Assembly: GCF_001423695.1 (NCBI RefSeq)
Contig: NZ_LMOZ01000001.1
Span: 816,443-880,442, forward strand
Reading direction: 5' to 3'
DNA from: Leifsonia sp. Leaf336
Lineage (GTDB): Bacteria > Actinomycetota > Actinomycetes > Actinomycetales > Microbacteriaceae
DNA: 64,000 nt
Shown: positions 9,505 to 18,623 of the stretch, in pieces
Position numbering within the stretch: position 1 is the first letter of the stretch
Layout: every line of letters starts with the position of its first letter
The notes under the pieces: model-generated
Database searches by the model: none
Seen by the model: the letters and a program-made list of their open reading frames with translations, nothing else
Told to the model about the DNA's origin: nothing
Position numbers and translations under genes: made by a program

Positions 9505-10617
9505 ATGCACGCCGACGATCTGATGCCGGGCGACACCCCGCTCGGGCTCATCGACGAGAAGGGCTCGGGCCACCCGCACGAGCACTACGCGTTCCCGTCC
9601 GCCGAGGTGCTCCGCGACGGCTATGCCCGTCTGGTGCTCGGCCGCCGGCTCAACGACCAGGCGGACGCGCTGGTGCGCCAGGGCAAGCTGGCGGTGTACC
9701 CGTCGTCGCACGGCCAGGAGGCCTGCGAGGTCGCCGCGGCGATGGTCCTCGACGAGCACGACTGGCTGTTCCCGACCTACCGCGACTCGGTCGCCGTGGT
9801 CACGCGCGGCGTCGATCCGTTCGAGGCGTTCCTTCTCCTCCGCGGTGACTGGCACTCCGGGTACGACCCGAAGCAGTACCGGGTCGCCCCGCAGGCGACT
9901 CCGCTCGCGACCCAGCTGCTGCACGCGGTCGGCTTCGCCCACGCGGCGCGGCTGCGCGGCGAGGACACCGTCGTCGTCGCGATGTGCGGCGACGGCGCCA
10001 CGAGCGAGGGCGACTTCCACGAGGCGCTCAACTTCGCGGCCGTGTTCCACCTCCCCGTCGTCTTCCTGGTGCAGAACAACGGCTACGCCATCTCGGTTCC
10101 GCTGAGCCGGCAGACGGCGGCCCCGAGCCTCGCGCACAAGGGCATCGGCTACGGGATGCGCGGGCGCCTGGTCGACGGCAACGACCTCGCCGCACTGCTG
10201 GCCGTGCTGGGGGAGGCCGTGACGGAGGCACGCGAAGGAGGCGGCCCGACTCTGATCGAGGCCCTCACCTACCGCATGAAGTCGCACACCAACGCCGACG
10301 ACGCCACCCGCTATCGCACCGCCGCGGAGGTCGAGCCGTGGATCGCGCGCGATCCGCTGCTGCGGCTGCGCACCTGGCTGCAAGCGGAAGGCGCGCTGAC
10401 GGACGACGACGACGCCCGGTTCCGCACCGAGGCGGATCGGGTCGCGCTCGACCTGCGCACCCGCATCATGGCGGACGCCGAACCGCAGCCTCTCGACCTG
10501 TTCGCCTACGTCTACGCCGAGCAGACCCCGCAACTGCGCGAGCAGGCCGACCTCCTGGCCGCCGAGCTCGCCGCCGAGACCCGCACCGAGACCCGCACCG
10601 AGGAGGTCGCCCGATGA
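9505..10617 (+). CDS. bkdA: 2-oxoacid dehydrogenase E1 alpha subunit (branched-chain type)
   Basis: A 370-residue thiamine-diphosphate E1 alpha subunit. The ThDP motif GDGATSEGDFHEALNFAA ... NNGYAISVP is intact, as is the phosphorylation-loop-like YRMKSHTNADD. GAAGGAG precedes the ATG. With the beta subunit it decarboxylates branched-chain 2-oxoacids (or possibly pyruvate) and loads the E2 lipoyl arm. The Lrp/AsnC neighbour favours the branched-chain role; databases often label such genes pdhA. Its stop overlaps the E1 beta start (ATGA). Confidence 0.85.
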   Translation: MHADDLMPGDTPLGLIDEKGSGHPHEHYAFPSAEVLRDGYARLVLGRRLNDQADALVRQGKLAVYPSSHGQEACEVAAAMVLDEHDWLFPTYRDSVAVVTRGVDPFEAFLLLRGDWHSGYDPKQYRVAPQATPLATQLLHAVGFAHAARLRGEDTVVVAMCGDGATSEGDFHEALNFAAVFHLPVVFLVQNNGYAISVPLSRQTAAPSLAHKGIGYGMRGRLVDGNDLAALLAVLGEAVTEAREGGGPTLIEALTYRMKSHTNADDATRYRTAAEVEPWIARDPLLRLRTWLQAEGALTDDDDARFRTEADRVALDLRTRIMADAEPQPLDLFAYVYAEQTPQLREQADLLAAELAAETRTETRTEEVAR

Positions 10618-11672
10618 CGCTCATGCACGACGCCCCTGCCGACCACTCCGCCGACGGCGACCGGCAGGAGCCCCAGCCGACAGCGCCCGCCGTGACCACC
10701 ATGACCATGGCGCAGGCCCTCAACCGCGCACTCGCCGACTCCCTTGCGGAAGACCCCGCCGTGCTGGTCTTCGGCGAGGACGTCGGCACCCTCGGCGGCG
10801 TCTTCCGCATCACGGACGGCCTCGCCGCACGGTTCGGCGAGCAGCGCTGCTTCGACACCCCGCTGGCCGAGTCCGGCATCGTCGGCACGGCGGTGGGCAT
10901 GGCGATGAACGGCCTCCGCCCCGTCGTCGAGATGCAGTTCGACGCGTTCGCGTACCCGGCGTTCGAGCAGATCGTCGACCACGTGGCCAAGATGGGCAAC
11001 CGGACGCGCGGCGCCGTGCGGCTGCCGATGGTCATCCGCATCCCCTTCGCCGGCGGCATCGGCGGCGTCGAGCACCACTCCGACTCGTCGGAGGCGTACT
11101 ACGTGCACACGCCGGGCCTCACCGTCGTCGCGCCGTCGACCCCGCAGGACGCCTATGGCCTCCTGCGTGCCGCGATCGCCCACCCCGACCCCGTCGTCTT
11201 CCTGGAGCCGAAGAAGCTGTACTGGTCGACGGGGGAGGTCGACGTCACCGCGCCCCTTCCTCGGATCGGGTCTGCCCGGATCGCCCGCGAAGGAACCGAC
11301 GCGACGCTGATCGCGTACGGGCCGACCGTGCCCGTCGCGCTCGCAGCGGCGGAGGCAGCCGCCGAGGAGGGCCGCAGCCTCGCCGTCGTCGACGTGCGCA
11401 CGCTCACGCCGTTCGACGACGAGACCGTCTGCGCCGCCGTGCGGGCGACCGGTCGTGCGGTCGTCGTCGCCGAGGCCCCGGGCTTCGCGAGCGTCGCCTC
11501 CGAGATCGCGGCCCGCGTCTCCGAGCGCTGCTTCCACTACCTGGAGGCTCCCGTGCGCCGCGTGACCGGCTTCGACACCCCGTTCGCGCCGCCGAAGCTG
11601 GAACGGTTCTACCTGCCCGGCGTCGACCGGGTGCTCGACGCCGTGGACGACCTCCAGTGGGAGGACGCATGA
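10614..11672 (+). CDS. bkdB: 2-oxoacid dehydrogenase E1 beta subunit
   Basis: A 352-residue transketolase-like beta subunit with VFGEDVGTLGGVFRIT, FDTPLAESGIVGTAVGMA, the GGIGGVEHHSDSSEAYYVHTPG region and the C-terminal VTGFDTPFAPPKLE. ATG 10614 overlaps the E1 alpha stop and follows a GAGGAGG ribosome binding site. About 30 N-terminal residues are a Pro/Asp-rich extension; an internal MTMAQALNRAL start is possible. It pairs with E1 alpha to form the ThDP site at the subunit interface. Confidence 0.88.
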   Translation: MTLMHDAPADHSADGDRQEPQPTAPAVTTMTMAQALNRALADSLAEDPAVLVFGEDVGTLGGVFRITDGLAARFGEQRCFDTPLAESGIVGTAVGMAMNGLRPVVEMQFDAFAYPAFEQIVDHVAKMGNRTRGAVRLPMVIRIPFAGGIGGVEHHSDSSEAYYVHTPGLTVVAPSTPQDAYGLLRAAIAHPDPVVFLEPKKLYWSTGEVDVTAPLPRIGSARIAREGTDATLIAYGPTVPVALAAAEAAAEEGRSLAVVDVRTLTPFDDETVCAAVRATGRAVVVAEAPGFASVASEIAARVSERCFHYLEAPVRRVTGFDTPFAPPKLERFYLPGVDRVLDAVDDLQWEDA

Positions 11673-13018
11673 ACGTCTTCGCCCTGCCCGACCTCGGCGA
11701 GGGCCTGACCGACGCCGAGCTGGTCCGCTGGCTGGTGGCGGTCGGCGACACCGTCGCCGTCGACCAGCCGATCGCCGAGGTGGAGACCGCCAAGTCCGTC
11801 GTGGAGGTGCCATCGCCGTTCGCCGGCGTCGTCGCGGCCTGCCACGGCGCGGAGGGCGAGACCATCCTGGTCGGTTCGCCGCTGATCGAGGTGGAGGAGG
11901 TCGCGGACGCACCGGCGCCGGAGCCCGCAGCACAACCTGAACCCGTCCTTGAGCCCGTCCTCGAACCGGTCGCCGCCGGCTCCGGCCAGGTGCTCGTCGG
12001 GTACGGCACGACCGATCACGCCACCGCCCGGCGGCGCGGACGTGCCGTCTCGCGCGGCGGCGCCCCCGCCGGCGCCCCGAGCCGCATCGTCCCTGTCGTC
12101 TCGCCGGTCGTGCGCGCGCTCGCCCACACGCACGGCATCGACCTGGCCTCCCTGACGCCGACCGGGGCGGGCGGCGTGGTGACCCGGCGCGACGTGGAGG
12201 CCGCGCTCGCCGCAGCGCCGGCGCCCGCCGCACCGGCCGCCGCGCCAGCCGCCGCACCGGCTCCCGCCGCTCCGGACGCCTCCGGCGTCGACCCGCGAAC
12301 TGGCCTCCGCATCGCCGCGGTCACGCCGTTCTCGCGCCTGCGGCGCACCGTCGCCGAGACGATGACCCGCAGCCGCTCCGAGATCCCGGAGGCGACCGTC
12401 TGGGTCGACGTCGACGCCACCGAGCTGTGGGAGGCCCGCCGTGCGCTCGGCCGTGCGGGGCGGCCGCCCTCGATGCTCGCGTTCGTATCGCGGTTCGCGC
12501 TCAGCGCGCTCGCCCGGCATCCCGAGCTGGCCGGGCGCGTCACCGCCGCCGGTGACGGCATCGAGACCTTCGAGGGCGTCAACCTCGGCTTCGCCGCCGA
12601 CACCCCACGCGGGCTGCTCGTCCCGGTGATCCGCGGCGCCGACGCGCTGAGCGTCCGAGACCTGGACGCCGAGCTCGGCAGGCTGGCCGGCGCCGCCCGG
12701 GAGGGCGCACTGCCTCCCGCCGACCTCAGCGGTTCCACGTTCACCGTGAACAACTACGGCAGCCTCGGCGTCGACGGCAGCGCGGCGATCATCAACCATC
12801 CGGAAGTGGCGATCCTCGGCATCGGGCGCGTCATCGAGCGTCCCTGGGTGGTCGAAGGAGCAGTGGTCCCGCGCCGCATCGTGCAGCTCAGCTTCGTCTT
12901 CGACCACCGGGTCACCGACGGCGGCGTCGCCGCGCGCTTCCTGCGCGAGATCGCCGACGCGATCGAGTCGCCCATCTCCTTCCTCGCCGGGGAGTCGCCG
13001 GGTACGGTGAGGTCATGA
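11669..13018 (+). CDS. bkdC: Dihydrolipoamide acyltransferase E2
   Basis: A 449-residue E2 subunit. It has one lipoyl domain (lipoylated lysine in ETAKSVVEV), a Pro/Ala-rich linker, an E1/E3-binding domain (SPVVRALAHTHGIDL ... RRDVEAAL), a second Ala/Pro linker and the catalytic acyltransferase domain ending in the DHRVTDGG active-site motif. It accepts the acyl group from E1 and passes it to CoA. The start overlaps the E1 beta stop (ATGA). No E3 (lipoamide dehydrogenase) gene follows, so E3 must come from elsewhere in the genome. Confidence 0.9.
   Translation: MNVFALPDLGEGLTDAELVRWLVAVGDTVAVDQPIAEVETAKSVVEVPSPFAGVVAACHGAEGETILVGSPLIEVEEVADAPAPEPAAQPEPVLEPVLEPVAAGSGQVLVGYGTTDHATARRRGRAVSRGGAPAGAPSRIVPVVSPVVRALAHTHGIDLASLTPTGAGGVVTRRDVEAALAAAPAPAAPAAAPAAAPAPAAPDASGVDPRTGLRIAAVTPFSRLRRTVAETMTRSRSEIPEATVWVDVDATELWEARRALGRAGRPPSMLAFVSRFALSALARHPELAGRVTAAGDGIETFEGVNLGFAADTPRGLLVPVIRGADALSVRDLDAELGRLAGAAREGALPPADLSGSTFTVNNYGSLGVDGSAAIINHPEVAILGIGRVIERPWVVEGAVVPRRIVQLSFVFDHRVTDGGVAARFLREIADAIESPISFLAGESPGTVRS
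13003..13008 (+). promoter_or_regulatory. -10 box TACGGT inside the E2 3' end
   Basis: TACGGT is followed by 6 bases and then ATG 13015. The match to the leaderless pattern suggests that the small acidic protein can also be transcribed independently of the dehydrogenase operon. Confidence 0.35.
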
Positions 13019-13152
13019 CCGACAAGAAGCCGGACGGCGACAAGCCCGACGAGGACTACGACCTCGACTTCGAGAAAGACGTGGCCCCCGAGGAGAACAT
13101 CCCCTGGCTCCCGCATCCTGAGCCCAGCGACGGCGAGGCGCCCGCCCCCTGA
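13015..13152 (+). CDS. Small acidic protein (45 residues)
   Basis: A 45-residue reading frame starting at ATG 13015, which overlaps the E2 stop (ATGA), and ending at 13152. It begins MTDKKPDGDKPDED and is strongly acidic, with no hydrophobic helix; the end is rich in Pro and Glu (IPWLPHPEPSDG). Overlap with E2 and the TACGGT box 6 bases upstream argue for translation. No family is recognised. A role in the dehydrogenase complex is possible but unproved. Confidence 0.5.
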   Translation: MTDKKPDGDKPDEDYDLDFEKDVAPEENIPWLPHPEPSDGEAPAP

Positions 13153-13169
13153 GCGACGAGACGTCGCCG

Positions 13170-13175
13170 TAGGCT
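13170..13175 (+). promoter_or_regulatory. -10 box TAGGCT of a leaderless start
   Basis: TAGGCT lies 7 bases before GTG 13183 of the transporter gene, in the 30-base gap after the small acidic protein. Confidence 0.45.
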
Positions 13176-13182
13176 AGGGGGA

Positions 13183-14148
13183 GTGACCTCCCGTTCCATC
13201 CCGCTCTGGCTCGCGCTCGTCTGCGCCATGATCTGCGGGGCGGGCATCGCCCTCCAGTCGCGCATCAACGGGGAGCTCGGCAGCCGGCTCGGCGACGGGG
13301 TCACGGCGGCCGTCATCTCGTTCGGCTCCGGTCTGCTCATCCTGATCGTCGCGATGGCGATCGCGCCCGTCGGCCGGCGCGGGCTGCGCCGCGTGGTCGC
13401 GGCAGTCCGCGGCCGGGAGCTGCCGTGGTGGTATGTCGCAGGTGGGGCGGCAGGCGCGTTCCTCGTGCTGTCGCAGGGGGTGGCCGCCGCGGTCCTCGGG
13501 GTCGCCCTGTTCACGGTGGCCGTCGTCGCAGGCCAGACGGTCAGCGGGCTCGTCCTCGACCGGATCGGCCTGGGGCCGGGCGGTCGGCGTCCGATCACCC
13601 CCGCCCGTCTCGCCGGCGCGCTCATCGCGCTCGGCGCCGTGACCTGGGCGGTCTCGTCGCAGTTCGGCGGGGGAGTGCCGGTGTGGCTCATGCTGCTGCC
13701 GCTGATCGCGGGGCTCGGCCTGGGGTGGCAGCAGGCCGTCAACGGTCAGGTTCGCGTGGTCGCCTCCAGTGCGCTCACCGCGACCTTCATCAACTTCACG
13801 GTCGGCACGACCGTCCTCCTGGTGCTGATGGCGATCGACTGGAGCATCCGCGGCCTCCCGAACCCGCTGCCCGCCGAGCCGTGGCTATACGCGGGAGGCG
13901 CGATCGGCTGCGTCTTCATCGCCGCGGCCGCGTTGCTGGTCCGGGTGACCGGCGTCCTGCTGCTGGGCCTCGCGACCGTCGCTGGGCAGCTCGTCACGGC
14001 GCTGCTCCTGGACGTCCTCGCGCCCACGACGTCGCAGCCGGTTGCGGCGTCGACGATCGGAGGCACGCTGCTGGCCCTCGTCGCTGTCGCGGTGGCGAGC
14101 GTGCGCTGGGGGCGGCGCCGCCCCGAGAAGCAGGTCGGGCAGAGCTAG
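13183..14148 (+). CDS. DMT-superfamily transporter, YdcZ (DUF606) type
   Basis: A 321-residue membrane protein with ten predicted helices arranged as two repeats of the DUF606/YdcZ unit: IALQSRINGELGSRLGDGVTAAVISFGSG in the first half and WQQAVNGQVRVVASSALTATFINFTVGT in the second. Members of this drug/metabolite-transporter family are thought to export small molecules; the substrate is unknown. The GTG start fits a leaderless mRNA. Confidence 0.8.
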   Translation: MTSRSIPLWLALVCAMICGAGIALQSRINGELGSRLGDGVTAAVISFGSGLLILIVAMAIAPVGRRGLRRVVAAVRGRELPWWYVAGGAAGAFLVLSQGVAAAVLGVALFTVAVVAGQTVSGLVLDRIGLGPGGRRPITPARLAGALIALGAVTWAVSSQFGGGVPVWLMLLPLIAGLGLGWQQAVNGQVRVVASSALTATFINFTVGTTVLLVLMAIDWSIRGLPNPLPAEPWLYAGGAIGCVFIAAAALLVRVTGVLLLGLATVAGQLVTALLLDVLAPTTSQPVAASTIGGTLLALVAVAVASVRWGRRRPEKQVGQS

Positions 14149-14164
14149 CGGGACCGCCGACGGA

Positions 14165-14728
14165 TCAGTCGAGCACGCTGAGGAAGGGCTCGGGGTCGAT
14201 CGACTTGCGATGCCCCTCCTTGCTCTCCTCCGGCACCCCGCCGACGTAGAGCCAGCCGAGCAGCCGCTCGTTCTTGGCCAGTCCGTGCATCCGGTGCACG
14301 GCTTTGGATCGCGTGTGGTTGCCGGTGCGCCAGATGACGCCCCAGCCGGCATCGTGGAGGAGCAGGCTCAGGACGTGCGCGACACCGGAGGCGACCGCGT
14401 CCTGCTCCCAGCCCGGCACCTTCTCACTCTTGGTCCGCACCGAGACGATCGCCAGCAGCAGGGAGGAGCGGAGCGGTTTGGAGGCCAGCTTCTCGGCGGC
14501 CTCGCCCGTGAGCCTGGCGTCTTCGACGAACGCATTGCCGAGCCGCACCCGGGCGTCGCCGCGCAGCTCGATGAGCCGCCACGGGTGCAGCGCGGAGTGG
14601 TCGGCGACCCGTCCGGCGGCCGCGACCAACGGCAGCAGCTCCTCGTGGCTGGGCGCGATGGGCGTCACGCGCGAGTACGACCGGCGCGCCGCGACCCGTT
14701 CGACGAGGTCGCTCGGGCCAGCGCTCAT
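14165..14728 (-). CDS. Nitroreductase family protein
   Basis: A 187-residue nitroreductase-fold flavoprotein. The N-terminal RRSYSRVTP and LHPWRLIEL segments match the FMN-binding part of the family, and GAGWG-like HDAGWGVIWRTGN and LGWLYVGG match the C-terminal half. It probably uses FMN and NAD(P)H to reduce nitro or quinone-like compounds. The ATG overlaps the msrB stop (ATGA), so both genes probably share a transcript related to redox stress. Confidence 0.8.
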   Translation of the reverse strand: MSAGPSDLVERVAARRSYSRVTPIAPSHEELLPLVAAAGRVADHSALHPWRLIELRGDARVRLGNAFVEDARLTGEAAEKLASKPLRSSLLLAIVSVRTKSEKVPGWEQDAVASGVAHVLSLLLHDAGWGVIWRTGNHTRSKAVHRMHGLAKNERLLGWLYVGGVPEESKEGHRKSIDPEPFLSVLD

Positions 14729-15159
14729 TCGGCGGCCGGCGCGAAGTTCAGGGAGATCGAGTTCATGCAGTAACGGTCGCCGGTCGGCGTGCCGAAGCCG
14801 TCGGGGAACACGTGGCCGAGGTGCGAGCCGCAGTTGGCGCAGCGGACCTCGGTGCGGACCATGCCCAGGCTGTCGTCCTCGAGCAGCTGCACGGCCTCCG
14901 GCCGGATCGACTCGTAGAAGCTCGGCCAGCCGCAGCCGCTGTCGAACTTGGTGCCCGACTTGAACAGCTCCGCGCCGCACGCTGCACACGTATAGAGGCC
15001 TGCGCGGCCCTCGTCGAGGAGCTCGCCCGTCCACGGCCGCTCGGTTCCCGCTTCGCGCAGCACGGCGTACTGCTCGGGGGTGAGCTCCCGACGCCAGTCG
15101 TCTTCGGTCTTGCTGACCTCGTACGTCTGCTGTGCTGCGTCGTCCTGCTGTGCACCCAT
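14725..15159 (-). CDS. msrB: Peptide-methionine (R)-S-oxide reductase MsrB
   Basis: A 144-residue MsrB. It has two zinc CxxC pairs (CAACG and CANCG), the substrate motif GCGWPSFYE, GSHLGHVFPDG and the catalytic cysteine in RYCMNSISL. It reduces methionine-R-sulfoxide in damaged proteins in the cytoplasm. AAAGGATCG precedes the ATG. It is followed without a gap by the nitroreductase gene. Confidence 0.95.
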   Translation of the reverse strand: MGAQQDDAAQQTYEVSKTEDDWRRELTPEQYAVLREAGTERPWTGELLDEGRAGLYTCAACGAELFKSGTKFDSGCGWPSFYESIRPEAVQLLEDDSLGMVRTEVRCANCGSHLGHVFPDGFGTPTGDRYCMNSISLNFAPAAE

Positions 15160-15339
15160 CGTGCGATCCTTTCGTCGTGGCGTTCCCCAGCCTAAACGGC
15201 GAGGAGCTCCCTGCTGTTCCCTGTTTCGGCTCGCGACGTGCCGCGGCCAAACGGGTAACACACAGGACCCCGCCCCTAGGATGACTCGCAAGCGCGGGGA
15301 CGGAACTGACTCGGATGACGGCGAGGGGAGGCGGTGCGT

Positions 15340-15633
15340 GTGGCGGAAGCCGCTGACCACCGGATCCCCCAGCCCGACGCAGCCGGGTTGACCGACCGTG
15401 AGGCCGCCATCCTCGCGTTCGAGCGTCAGTGGTGGCGGCATGCCGGCGCCAAGGAGCAGGCCATCCGCGAGGAGTTCGGCCTCTCGGCGGCGCGGTACTA
15501 TCAGCTCCTCGGAGCCCTGATCGACCGTCCGGAGGCGCTCAGGCACGACCCCATGCTGGTCAAGCGCCTGCTCCGGCTGCGCGAGACCCGGCTGGCAGCA
15601 CGGCGATCCCGGACACTCCCGTCCGGCGACTGA
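15340..15633 (+). CDS. DUF3263 helix-turn-helix protein
   Basis: A 97-residue actinobacterial DUF3263 protein with the pattern LTDREAAILAFERQWWRHAGAKEQ, then REEFGLSAARYYQLLGALID, which looks like a helix-turn-helix. I prefer GTG 15340, 8 bases after GGGAGG, over GTG 15334, which would leave only a 2-base spacing. It probably binds DNA; the target is unknown. It is followed by the LytR_C protein, the usual neighbour in this phylum. Confidence 0.8.
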   Translation: MAEAADHRIPQPDAAGLTDREAAILAFERQWWRHAGAKEQAIREEFGLSAARYYQLLGALIDRPEALRHDPMLVKRLLRLRETRLAARRSRTLPSGD

Positions 15634-15656
15634 CACCGCGAGGAAACCACCCCTAG

Positions 15657-16205
15657 ATGGCAGAGAAGTACCCGAGAGACCGGTTCGACGACATCCCCGA
15701 CGGCCTCCAGCGCGTCGGCGCGCACCGGGCTCCGCGGCCGAAGGGCCGAGGCTGGATCGCGGTCGGTTGGGCCGCGCTCGCCGTCATCGTCCTGGTCGGC
15801 GCCGGGATCTTCGGGCTCTCGCTGGTGAGCGGCTCCATCTCCTTCCACGGCACCCCGAACACGACCTCCGGCACGCCGACGCCGACGCCGACCCCGACGC
15901 CGACGATCGTGCCGACGGTCGACCCGTCGCTGTCGGTGAACGTGCTCAACGGAACGACGACCGCAGGCCTCGGCGGCAAGGTGCGCGATGTCCTGATCGC
16001 GGCCGGCTGGAAGATCGGCGCCGTCGCCAACGCCGACCAGCAGAACCTGACGCAGACGATCGTGTACTACTCCGACCCGAAGAATCAGGCTGCAGCGCTC
16101 GGTGCGGCGCAGTCGCTGCCCGGGGCGACCGTGCAGGAGTCGCAGGCCTTCGCCGACACCGGCGCCGACCTCACCGTCGTCATCGGGAGCGACTACACCG
16201 GCTGA
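15657..16205 (+). CDS. LytR C-terminal domain protein
   Basis: A 182-residue membrane-anchored protein. Residues 1-32 are cytoplasmic and basic, 33-58 a transmembrane helix, then a Thr/Pro spacer (TPTPTPTPTPT) leads to a LytR_C domain (SVNVLNGTTTAGLGGKVRDVL ... VIGSDYTG). LytR_C domains occur in cell-wall proteins facing outwards. The domain alone, without the LCP phosphotransferase part, is a standard actinobacterial form. Its exact role is unknown. Confidence 0.8.
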   Translation: MAEKYPRDRFDDIPDGLQRVGAHRAPRPKGRGWIAVGWAALAVIVLVGAGIFGLSLVSGSISFHGTPNTTSGTPTPTPTPTPTIVPTVDPSLSVNVLNGTTTAGLGGKVRDVLIAAGWKIGAVANADQQNLTQTIVYYSDPKNQAAALGAAQSLPGATVQESQAFADTGADLTVVIGSDYTG

Positions 16206-16291
16206 TCCCCTTTGTTTCACGCGTGTTTCGGTTTCGCCCTTTTTGGTAACGGAATGGCCAAAAGACTGGCGTAACCGGGCATTACAAGCAT

Positions 16292-16297
16292 TAGGAT
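16292..16297 (+). promoter_or_regulatory. -10 box TAGGAT of the cspA promoter, with ~50-base leader
   Basis: TAGGAT lies in the 148-base gap before cspA and would give a 5' leader of about 50 bases, the kind of leader known to control cold-shock genes. A -35 box is not obvious. Confidence 0.35.
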
Positions 16298-16353
16298 CGG
16301 GATTCAACGCCAGGCGCTGGACCGGGCGAGCGACACAGCAATGGGAGTAATGC

Positions 16354-16557
16354 ATGGCGAACGGGACCGTGAAGTGGTTCAACGCTGAAAAGGGCTACGG
16401 ATTCATCACCGTCGAAGGTGGGGGGCAGGACGTTTTCGTTCACTACTCCGCAATTGACATGAACGGCTACAAGGTTCTCGAAGAGGGCCAGCAGGTGCAG
16501 TTCGAGGTCGGCTCGGGCAACAAGGGCCCGCAGGCCGAGTCGGTGCGTCCGCTGTAG
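16354..16557 (+). CDS. cspA: Cold-shock protein CspA
   Basis: A 67-residue protein that is a single cold-shock domain. RNP1 (KGYGFITV) and RNP2 (DVFVHYSAI) are intact and the protein starts [13 protein letters not shown]. It binds single-stranded RNA and DNA and acts as an RNA chaperone. GGGAG precedes the ATG. A strong hairpin terminator follows 29 bases after the stop, so it is probably transcribed alone. Confidence 0.95.
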   Translation: MANGTVKWFNAEKGYGFITVEGGGQDVFVHYSAIDMNGYKVLEEGQQVQFEVGSGNKGPQAESVRPL

Positions 16558-16585
16558 TACGCAGCGATCGGCAAGACCATACTAA

Positions 16586-16621
16586 GAGAGCGTCGCCCTT
16601 CGGGGCGGCGCTCTTCTTTTT
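16586..16621 (+). terminator. Rho-independent terminator of cspA
   Basis: GAGCGTCGCCC pairs with GGGCGGCGCTC across a TTCG loop (one wobble pair), followed by TTCTTTTT. It is a strong intrinsic terminator. Confidence 0.85.
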
Positions 16622-16708
16622 GTCGGTTGCGGGGCAACCTCGGTCGCAGGCTCCCTCGGCGCTGGGGTCGCGGCATCGCTCCGCGCTGCCCCTAGCTCCA
16701 CCGCGCGC

Positions 16709-16733
16709 CTTGCACTCCTGGGGCGCGAGTGCC
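16709..16733. promoter_or_regulatory. CIRCE-like HrcA operator, distal copy
   Basis: CTTGCACTC, 9 bases, then GAGTGCCAG. It departs from the CIRCE consensus in the outer bases but keeps the GCACTC-N9-GAGTGC core. It lies one position upstream of the canonical box, as in other actinobacterial groEL promoters. Confidence 0.65.
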
Positions 16734-16742
16734 AGAATCGCT

Positions 16743-18432
<1,690 letters not shown>

Positions 18433-18450
18433 GTCCGTCCGACACACGAG

Positions 18451-18590
18451 AAGAGGGCGTCTCCCGTTCTGAACTGCTCCCCGGGAGTTGGACTGAGAAA
18501 TTCAGTTCCGACTTCTGGGGAGCAGTTTTGCGTCCTACTTGGCCAGTCCAACTTTCCGGGACCCGTTCATTCATGCGGGGGCGCCCTCTT
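18451..18590 (+). repeat. Nested, competing inverted repeats after groEL
   Basis: Three nested pairs lie in 140 bases: AAGAGGGCG (18451-18459) with CGCCCTCTT (18582-18590); AACTGCTCCCC (18472-18482) with GGGGAGCAGTT (18517-18527), followed by TTTG; and AGTTGGACTG (18486-18495) with CAGTCCAACT (18544-18553). The second and third cannot form at the same time. The outer pair could be the groEL terminator split by an inserted structured segment. Confidence 0.6.
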
Positions 18591-18611
18591 TCATCATCCG
18601 CTCGGCCCTGC

Positions 18612-18617
18612 TAGAGT
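18612..18617 (+). promoter_or_regulatory. -10 box TAGAGT of a leaderless start
   Basis: TAGAGT is followed by 6 bases and then the acyltransferase GTG at 18624. Confidence 0.45.
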
Positions 18618-18623
18618 CGCCAG

